DNA of 20,033 nucleotides from Nitrospirota bacterium (GTDB lineage Bacteria; Nitrospirota; JACRHJ01). A model generated the notes under the pieces. The model searched no databases. It worked only from the letters and a program-made list of their open reading frames with translations, and had not been told where the DNA came from. The stretch spans positions 1 through 20,033 of the forward strand of contig JAJYGS010000032.1 of assembly GCA_021785055.1 (NCBI GenBank), written 5' to 3'. Made by a program: the position numbers and the translations under genes. Of the stretch, positions 14,232 to 20,033 are shown in pieces. Each line of letters starts with the position of its first letter. Positions within the stretch are counted from its first letter, which is position 1.

Positions 14232-15155
14232 ATGCATATCCCCGTCCTGCTCAGGGAGTCGGTCGATTTTTTGAACGTGAGGCCGGCCGGAGTCTACGCA
14301 GACCTGACCCTCGGACTTGGCGGACATGCGGAAGAGATACTGAAGAAGATAAAATCCGGGAGGCTTATCGGGATAGACAAGGACATGCAGGCCATAGAGC
14401 GGGCAAAAGAGGCGCTCGAAGCGTACGGAGAGAAACTGGCCGTTTTCAAGGCGGACTTCCAGGAGGCCGGAGAGTTGATAAGGCGGCAGGGCTATAACGG
14501 GCTTGACGGTTTTATCATGGACTTAGGCGTATCCACGCTTCAGCTCAAAACGCCTGAGAGGGGCTTCGGCTTTTCCTCGGAAGCGCCCCTCGACATGCGC
14601 ATGGACAGAAGCCGTGGAGAGAGCGCCGCGGACCTTGTCAACGGCCTTCCGGAGGGCGAGCTTTCGAGGATTATTTTCGAATACGGCGAGGAGCGCTGGG
14701 CGAAGAGAATCGCGCGGACAATCGCCGCGAGGCGGGAAGAAAAAAGAATAGACACCACGCGTCTTTTGGCCCGCGTCGTGGAAGACTCCATACCGAGAGG
14801 GGCCTGGCCGCCTAAAACTCATCCGGCGACAAGGACTTTCCAGGCCATAAGGATTGCCGTGAACGGGGAGATCGACGCGCTTAAGGCCGCCCTTCCGGAG
14901 ATGATCTCGATGCTCAGGACCGGCGGGCGCGCCGTCGTCATCTCCTACCATTCGCTGGAAGACAGGGTTGTAAAGGATACGTTCAGGGTCGGGGCGAGGC
15001 CGTGCACATGCCCTCCGGATTTCCCGAAGTGCGTATGCGGCAAAAAACCGGCTCTCAGGATACTCACTCCCAAGCCTGTCGCGCCTTCGGAAGCGGAGAT
15101 AAAATCCAACCCGAGCGCGAGGAGCGCCAAACTTCGCGCGGCGGAGAAAATCTGA
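14232..15155 (+). CDS. rsmH: 16S rRNA (cytosine1402-N4)-methyltransferase, 307 aa
   Basis: Methylates N4 of C1402 in the 16S rRNA decoding centre using S-adenosylmethionine; formerly MraW. Family signatures: HIPVLLRESVDFL at the start, the SAM motif DLTLGLGGHAEEIL, IGIDKD, DGFIMDLGVSTLQL, ERGFGFSSEAPLDMRMD, TFQAIRIAVNGEIDAL and ISYHSLEDRVVK, plus CTCPPDFPKCVCG near the C-terminus. Length is normal. ATG 14232 gives the family-typical N-terminus. In-frame ATGs at 14181 and 14196 would add repeat-encoded residues (AGRSTG). No ribosome-binding site lies next to 14232; the nearest GAGG is over 20 nt upstream, displaced by a palindromic element, so coupling to mraZ translation is likely. The stop overlaps ftsL (TGATG). 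Confidence 0.95.
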   Translation: MHIPVLLRESVDFLNVRPAGVYADLTLGLGGHAEEILKKIKSGRLIGIDKDMQAIERAKEALEAYGEKLAVFKADFQEAGELIRRQGYNGLDGFIMDLGVSTLQLKTPERGFGFSSEAPLDMRMDRSRGESAADLVNGLPEGELSRIIFEYGEERWAKRIARTIAARREEKRIDTTRLLARVVEDSIPRGAWPPKTHPATRTFQAIRIAVNGEIDALKAALPEMISMLRTGGRAVVISYHSLEDRVVKDTFRVGARPCTCPPDFPKCVCGKKPALRILTPKPVAPSEAEIKSNPSARSAKLRAAEKI

Positions 15156-15559
15156 TGCTGGAACACTCGTTGTCCCGCCTTTCGAGCTTGAGGATTAAAA
15201 AGGCTCGCCTTGCAAGAAGGCTCGGTGTCTTCGCCGCAGTCTTCGTCCTTGCCGCCTTCTGCATGGTTTATGTGTGGCAGAGGGTGCAGGTGATAAAGGT
15301 GGGTTACCAGATAGAGGCCCTGAAAAAGGAAAAGGCGGGGCTTTTAAGGGAGAACGAGGACCTCCAGATAGAAAGCTCGACCCTTGCCTCTCCCGCGAGG
15401 ATAGAGAGCATCGCGGACAGCGACATAGGCATGCATGTGCCGAAGTCCGGACAGATAGTGCTGGTCGAGAAAGCGTCAAGGCCTGTCGGCGCCGCGAGAA
15501 TGCCCGTGTCCGGTGCGGCTTCCGCCGCCGCGGAAAAGGCGGCGCCGGGGAAAACCTGA
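15155..15559 (+). CDS. ftsL: Cell division protein FtsL, 134 aa
   Basis: A small bitopic inner-membrane protein of the FtsQLB divisome subcomplex that helps activate septal wall synthesis. It has a short basic cytoplasmic tail (SLRIKKARLARR), one membrane helix (about 24-43) and a periplasmic coiled coil (YQIEALKKEKAGLLRENEDLQIE). The typical ARIESIADSDIGMHVPKSGQIV segment follows, then an Ala/Pro-rich tail. FtsL sequences diverge widely, so the call rests on topology plus position between rsmH and ftsI. It starts at ATG 15155 overlapping the rsmH stop, and its own stop overlaps the ftsI ATG in the same TGATG manner. Confidence 0.88.
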   Translation: MLEHSLSRLSSLRIKKARLARRLGVFAAVFVLAAFCMVYVWQRVQVIKVGYQIEALKKEKAGLLRENEDLQIESSTLASPARIESIADSDIGMHVPKSGQIVLVEKASRPVGAARMPVSGAASAAAEKAAPGKT

Positions 15560-17319
15560 TGCATGGCAGGCTGGAGTCGGACGGGGCCGCGGAAACGACC
15601 CACGGCCAGAAGAGACGTGTGATGCTCGTAGTCGTCCTGCTCGCCGCAGGCTACATGGGGGTGGTCGCAAAGCTTTTCTACCTCCAGGTCATAGACAAGA
15701 GTTTCCTGGCGCAGAAGGCGCTACGGCAGCAGCAGGAAGTTGTGGATCTCCCGCCGAAGCGCGGGACGATATACGACAGCACGGGGGCCGAGCTTGCGGT
15801 AAGCGTGGAGGCGGACTCGCTCTACGGCGTCCCGGCGAACGCGCATGACCCCCGCCAGGTTGCGGCGGTCATCGCCCCTATCCTGGGCCTGGATAAAAGA
15901 TCCGTCGAGAAAAAGCTTGACGGCGACAAGAAGTTCGTGTGGCTGGCGAGGCAGGTATCGCCGGACGTCCAGCCGAAGATAAAGACGGACGGCGGCATGG
16001 AGGGGGTGCTGGGCTGGCTGTACGACAGCCGCAGGTATTACCCCGAAAAAGACCTGGCGGCATGCGTTATCGGTTTTACGGGAACGGACGGAAAGGGCCT
16101 CGACGGCCTTGAGCAGGAATACGAGAAATATATAGGAGGTCTTCCGGGGGAGGCGATTGTCGAACGGGACGGCAGGGGCAGGGAAGTCCTTACGGTAAAC
16201 GAGGACAAGAACTCGCCCAGGGCCGGCTGTGACATAATCCTTACCATAAACGAGAAGGTGCAGTACATGGCGGAAAAGGCCCTCGACAGGATAATGGAGA
16301 AATACAGGCCTTTGTCCGCCAGCGCCATAGTCATGGACCCGAATACCGGGGAGATCCTTGCGATGGCCGACAGGCCCGGCTTCAACCCCAACGAATGGTC
16401 TCGCTATCCGACATGGGCATGGAGAAACCGGGCGGTCTCCGACCTCTACGAGCCGGGCTCTACGTTCAAGATAGTCACCGCTTCGGCGGCGCTGGAACAG
16501 GGGGTTGTAAGGCCCTCCGACATTATCGACTGCGGAAAAGGAGAGCTCGACGTCGACGGGACTATCATCCACAGCGCGGACAACGAGGGCGGGCGTCTTA
16601 CGTTTCAGGAGGTCATACAGAAAAGCAACAACGTCGGGACGATCAAGGTCGCACTGAGGCTTGGAGCGAAGAGACTCTACAGGTATGCAAAGGCCTTCGG
16701 GTTCGGCGCAAAGACCGGAGTAGACCTGCCCGGCGAAGCGGGAGGCGAGCTCAGGGACATCTCGAAGTGGTCGGGGCTTTCCGTCGCATCTGTCGCCATA
16801 GGCCAGGAGGTGGGCGTAACGCCGCTCCAGATGCTTACCGCCATGAACTGCATCGCCAACGGCGGGTATTACATGAGGCCGTATATAGTATCCGAGATTC
16901 GCGGGGCGGACGGCTCCGTCGTTATGAAGAGGTCTCCGGAAAGGGTGCGCCAGGTTGTATCCGCGGCGACGGCTGTGACGCTCAGGAATATTTTGACGAC
17001 GGTCGTGGAGGACGGCGGGACTGCGGTCGAGGCAAATATAAAGGGATACCAGGTGGCGGGCAAGACAGGCACGGCCCAGAAGTTCGAGCGCGCCCTCGGA
17101 AGGTATTCCAAGACGAAATACTACAGCTCATTCGTGGGCTTCTGTCCGGCGGACAATCCGAAGATTTCCGCCATAGTGGTACTGAACGAGCCGCGCGGCG
17201 GGGCGTATTACGGCGGAGTTGTCGCGGCCCCGGCTTTCAAGAGCATAGTGGAGCAGGCGCTTACGTATATGAAGGTGCCTACGCGCCTGCCGGAGCAGAC
17301 GATTACGGTGGGGAGATAA
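15559..17319 (+). CDS. ftsI: Septal peptidoglycan transpeptidase FtsI (PBP3), 586 aa
   Basis: A class B penicillin-binding protein that cross-links septal peptidoglycan with FtsW. One N-terminal membrane anchor (about 21-41) is followed by the dimerisation domain (RGTIYDSTGAELAVSVEADSLY...GLDGLEQEYEKYIGG). The transpeptidase domain has all three active-site motifs: S301-T-F-K304, S356-N-N358 and K502-T-G504. The sequence ends soon after the transpeptidase domain, with no PASTA repeats, which fits FtsI rather than SpoVD-type proteins. ATG 15559 overlaps the ftsL stop. murE follows after one base. Confidence 0.95.
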   Translation: MHGRLESDGAAETTHGQKRRVMLVVVLLAAGYMGVVAKLFYLQVIDKSFLAQKALRQQQEVVDLPPKRGTIYDSTGAELAVSVEADSLYGVPANAHDPRQVAAVIAPILGLDKRSVEKKLDGDKKFVWLARQVSPDVQPKIKTDGGMEGVLGWLYDSRRYYPEKDLAACVIGFTGTDGKGLDGLEQEYEKYIGGLPGEAIVERDGRGREVLTVNEDKNSPRAGCDIILTINEKVQYMAEKALDRIMEKYRPLSASAIVMDPNTGEILAMADRPGFNPNEWSRYPTWAWRNRAVSDLYEPGSTFKIVTASAALEQGVVRPSDIIDCGKGELDVDGTIIHSADNEGGRLTFQEVIQKSNNVGTIKVALRLGAKRLYRYAKAFGFGAKTGVDLPGEAGGELRDISKWSGLSVASVAIGQEVGVTPLQMLTAMNCIANGGYYMRPYIVSEIRGADGSVVMKRSPERVRQVVSAATAVTLRNILTTVVEDGGTAVEANIKGYQVAGKTGTAQKFERALGRYSKTKYYSSFVGFCPADNPKISAIVVLNEPRGGAYYGGVVAAPAFKSIVEQALTYMKVPTRLPEQTITVGR

Positions 17320-17320
17320 A

Positions 17321-18811
17321 TTGAAGTTAAACGAAGTATTGGCGGGAATCGGCGGGGAAATAGTCCGGGGAGATATGGACGCGGAAATTTCCGCAATCCA
17401 TTACGACTCCCGGAAGGTCTCTCCCGGTTCGCTTTTCTGCGCCGTGAAGGGACTCAAATCGGACGGCGCGTCATATATAAAAAGCGCGCTCGAAAACGGG
17501 GCGAAGGCCGTCCTGTTCGAGGACTACGGCGGCCCTATGCCGGATGGAGTTTCGCTCGTCAAGGTATCCGACGCAAGGCTTGCCATGGCGCTCGCGGCGG
17601 CGAATTTCTACGGTCAGCCGTCCAGGCGGCTCGACCTTGTCGGCATCACGGGCACGAACGGAAAGACGACGACCTCATACCTTGTCCGCTCGATTTTGCG
17701 GACGGAAGGCGCCGAGCCCGGTCTCATAGGCACGATATCCTACGAGTATGGCGGCAGAAAAATCCCGGCCCCGAACACGACCCCGGAGTCGGTAGACCTC
17801 CAGGCACTCCTCTTCGAGATGGTCGGGGCAGGAGCGAAATCCGCCGTTATGGAGGTATCGTCCCATGCCGTGGCGCTTAAAAGGATCGCAGGCTGCGGCT
17901 TCAAGGTGAAGCTGTTTACCAACTTCACTCAGGACCACCTGGATTTCCACGGGACGATGGAGGAATATTTCGAGGCCAAGAAGGCCTTCTTTACCGGCTT
18001 TGCCGGGATTAACGTAATAAACATGGACGACCCAAAGGGCGAGGAACTGAAAAGCTCGGCAATGGGGGAAGTCATTACATACGGAGTCTCCTCAAGGACG
18101 GACGTGGCCGCGAAAGACGTCGAAATATCCCCCTCAGGGACGTCTTTTACGCTTCTCGCCCCGGCTGGGGAGGCGAAAATAAAGTCCCGCCTCGTGGGAA
18201 GGCATAACCTGTATAACCTGCTTTCCGCGGCGGGCGCGGGCGTGGCGCTTGGGAAAAACCTTGATGAAATATCCGACGGGCTGGCGAGGGCGGAGGACGT
18301 CCCCGGACGCCTTGAGCGCGTATATGCGGGCCAGGAATCGCCCTACGCAAACTGCACGGTGCTCGTGGACTACGCGCATACCGAGGACGCGCTGGCAAGG
18401 GCGCTCACGGCGGCGCGGGAGCTCGCAAGCGGGCGGCTGATAGTCGTGTTCGGATGCGGCGGAGACAGGGACAGGACGAAAAGGCCGAAGATGGGACATG
18501 TCGCCGCGGAACTTGCGGACGTGGTTATCCTGACATCGGACAACCCGCGCACGGAGGACCCGGTCAAAATACTTAAAGACGCGGAATCCGGCATCGCAGA
18601 GGAAGGCTCGAAGGTCAAGGATTCGAGCTACTTCGTGTACCCGGACAGGGCGGAGGCGATTTCGTTCGCTGTCGGGGCCGCGCGGAGCGGAGACACGGTG
18701 CTTATCGCCGGCAAGGGGCACGAAGACTACCAGATAATCGGGACGACGAAATATCATTTCGACGACCGTGAAACGGCGGCTGCGGCAATGCTTGCGAGGA
18801 AGAGCACGTGA
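17321..18811 (+). CDS. murE: UDP-MurNAc-tripeptide ligase MurE (meso-DAP type), 496 aa
   Basis: A cytoplasmic ligase adding the third residue to UDP-MurNAc-L-Ala-D-Glu with ATP. An N-terminal uridine-binding domain (IHYDSRKVSPGSLFCAVKG) precedes the ATP-binding loop G111-T-N-G-K115-T-T and the central domain (MEVSSHAVALKR, FTNFTQDHLDFHGTMEEYFEAKKAFF). The C-terminal domain carries D407-N-P-R410, the motif that marks meso-diaminopimelate rather than lysine specificity. It starts at TTG 17321 with GGGGAG 5 nt upstream, one base after the ftsI stop, and ends overlapping murF (GTGA). Confidence 0.96.
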   Translation: MKLNEVLAGIGGEIVRGDMDAEISAIHYDSRKVSPGSLFCAVKGLKSDGASYIKSALENGAKAVLFEDYGGPMPDGVSLVKVSDARLAMALAAANFYGQPSRRLDLVGITGTNGKTTTSYLVRSILRTEGAEPGLIGTISYEYGGRKIPAPNTTPESVDLQALLFEMVGAGAKSAVMEVSSHAVALKRIAGCGFKVKLFTNFTQDHLDFHGTMEEYFEAKKAFFTGFAGINVINMDDPKGEELKSSAMGEVITYGVSSRTDVAAKDVEISPSGTSFTLLAPAGEAKIKSRLVGRHNLYNLLSAAGAGVALGKNLDEISDGLARAEDVPGRLERVYAGQESPYANCTVLVDYAHTEDALARALTAARELASGRLIVVFGCGGDRDRTKRPKMGHVAAELADVVILTSDNPRTEDPVKILKDAESGIAEEGSKVKDSSYFVYPDRAEAISFAVGAARSGDTVLIAGKGHEDYQIIGTTKYHFDDRETAAAAMLARKST

Positions 18812-20033
18812 TTAATTCAGAAAGAATAATCGCGGCGACGGGCGGCAGGCTCGTCCAGGAAGGCGAATCGGCGTTCTCCGGCGTATCGACGGACAGCAGG
18901 AGCGTCAAGCCGGGCGAGCTCTTCGTCCCGCTCTCCGGCGAACGCTTCAACGGCCATGACTTCATAGGACAGGCGGCGGGCTCCAGATCGGCGGGCGCGC
19001 TTGTAGAAAAAGGGAAGGACGTCAATCAGCCGGGGATGACTTTGATAGAAGTCCCGGATACGCTGCGCGCCCTGCAGGATCTTGCGCATTCCGTAAGAAC
19101 GGCAAGGAAGGGGATGCCTGTTATCGGGATCACCGGTACAAACGGAAAGACCACTACCAAGGAAATGCTCGCCTCGATACTCTCGCTGCGCGGCCCGGCG
19201 CTTAGGACAGATGGGAACTTAAACAACCATATCGGCGTTCCGCTCACGCTCCTGAGGCTTAAGGACGAACACTGGGCGGCGGTTATAGAAATGGGCATGA
19301 GCGCGCCGGGCGAGATTGCCAGACTCGCCGAGATTGCGGCGCCCGTAATAGGCGTGATAACGAACATAGGCCCCGCCCACCTCGACGTACTGAAGGACTT
19401 AGAAGGAGTGGCGAAGGCAAAGTCGGAACTTATCGCATCCCTGCCGCCCGAAGGGACGGCGATATTGAACGCGGACGACCCGCACTTAAAAGCCATGCCG
19501 CACCAGTTCAAGGGAAAGACCGTGTCTTTCGGCCTCGGCAGAGACGCCGCGGTATCCGCATCGGATATAGCGGAGGGCGCAGGCGGTGTGTCTTTCAGGC
19601 TGAAACTGCCGGGCATGTCCGCCGCGATAAAACTGAACTTCATAGGCTCGCATAATGTCTATAACGCGCTGGCCGCGGCCTCCGCAGCCTTTGTGCTCGG
19701 CATGACGATGGACGAAATAAAAGAAGGACTCTCATCCTGCCGCCCCGCGAAGATGCGGATGCAGGAGGAGATAATCGACGGGGTAAGGGTAATAAACGAC
19801 GCCTATAACGCAAACCCCGCCTCTATGGCCGCGGCGATAAGCGCGCTGGCGGTGATGAAAGGCGGGAGAAAGTTTGCAATACTTGGCGAGATGCTGGAGC
19901 TTGGAAGCCAGGCGTCGAGGTCTCATTTCGATACCGGCAGGCTCGCCGGGGCGAGCGGCGTCCATATGCTGGTGCTGGTCGGCGAACATGCGCCGGACGC
20001 GGCCCAGGGCGCGATAGAGGCCGGCATGCCGGA
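18808..20033 (+). CDS. murF: UDP-MurNAc-tripeptide:D-Ala-D-Ala ligase MurF, 3' end beyond window
   Basis: Adds D-Ala-D-Ala to complete the peptidoglycan pentapeptide precursor in the cytoplasm. The start is GTG 18808, overlapping the murE stop, with GAGGAAGAG upstream. About 408 codons are visible: an N-terminal domain with GVSTDSRSVKPGELFVPLSG, the ATP loop G110-T-N-G-K114-T-T-T-K-E, then NLNNHIGVPLTLLRL, VIEMGMSAPGEI, TNIGPAHLD, NADDP, GSHNVYNALAA and INDAYNANPASM, all MurF signatures. The last part of the C-terminal domain lies past the end of the window. No internal breaks are seen. Confidence 0.95.
   Translation, partial: MINSERIIAATGGRLVQEGESAFSGVSTDSRSVKPGELFVPLSGERFNGHDFIGQAAGSRSAGALVEKGKDVNQPGMTLIEVPDTLRALQDLAHSVRTARKGMPVIGITGTNGKTTTKEMLASILSLRGPALRTDGNLNNHIGVPLTLLRLKDEHWAAVIEMGMSAPGEIARLAEIAAPVIGVITNIGPAHLDVLKDLEGVAKAKSELIASLPPEGTAILNADDPHLKAMPHQFKGKTVSFGLGRDAAVSASDIAEGAGGVSFRLKLPGMSAAIKLNFIGSHNVYNALAAASAAFVLGMTMDEIKEGLSSCRPAKMRMQEEIIDGVRVINDAYNANPASMAAAISALAVMKGGRKFAILGEMLELGSQASRSHFDTGRLAGASGVHMLVLVGEHAPDAAQGAIEAGMP

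Noticed and set aside
16395..17324. Long open frame (309 codons) overlapping ftsI in another frame
   Set aside because: Arg/Gly-rich shadow of a clear, complete ftsI; such frames are common in GC-rich DNA.

Overview
The window is a GC-rich, densely packed bacterial chromosome segment. It looks like a Gram-negative lineage of the Desulfobacterota (deltaproteobacteria) / Nitrospirota kind. The basis is a meso-diaminopimelate type MurE, a lipobox lipoprotein, a long-N-terminus HflX, a JAB-DinG helicase fusion, and a HEAT-repeat protein coupled to an HD-GYP-like protein alongside PilZ proteins. The lineage is an inference from gene content and resemblance; no search was run. Non-ATG starts are common (TTG for mraZ, murE and the 161-aa gene, GTG for murF, and apparently ATC for hflX).

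Layout. 1-1802 (-): JAB/RadC-like domain fused to a DinG/XPD-type helicase, cut by the window edge. 1960-2541 (+): unrecognised 193-aa protein with a strong terminator. 2695-3795 (+): a PilZ protein and a receiver-PilZ protein. 9887-3813 (-): a probable operon of NTF2-like lipoprotein, nadB, HEAT-repeat protein, HD-GYP-like protein and membrane-anchored TPR-like protein. 10930-9959 (-): a lone DppB-type ABC permease. 11106-12782 (+): hflX. 13256-12771 (-): unrecognised 161-aa protein. 13257-13750: a regulatory intergenic region. 13751-20033 (+): the division and cell-wall (dcw) cluster mraZ-rsmH-ftsL-ftsI-murE-murF, with murF cut by the window end. Its genes are joined by overlaps or short gaps.

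How the genes work together. The dcw cluster starts at a sigma70-like promoter whose start region carries three GTGGG boxes at exact 10-bp spacing, the known MraZ operator, so autoregulation is expected. A structured leader of about 180 nt follows. The PilZ, REC-PilZ, HEAT and HD-GYP-like genes suggest signalling related to cyclic-di-GMP, though several key motifs are degenerate.

Most striking signals. (1) A family of short self-complementary elements, core GCCGGTCGACCGGC and arm-swapped variants, lies in frame inside the helicase and hflX genes and also between mraZ and rsmH. The copies in genes encode AGRPA-like peptides at loop or linker positions. (2) hflX has a textbook ribosome-binding site followed by ATC, with no ATG, GTG, TTG or CTG in frame for about 150 nt. 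(3) A potential pseudoknot or switch lies in the mraZ leader. (4) A 13-bp perfect hairpin lies inside the hflX coding sequence.
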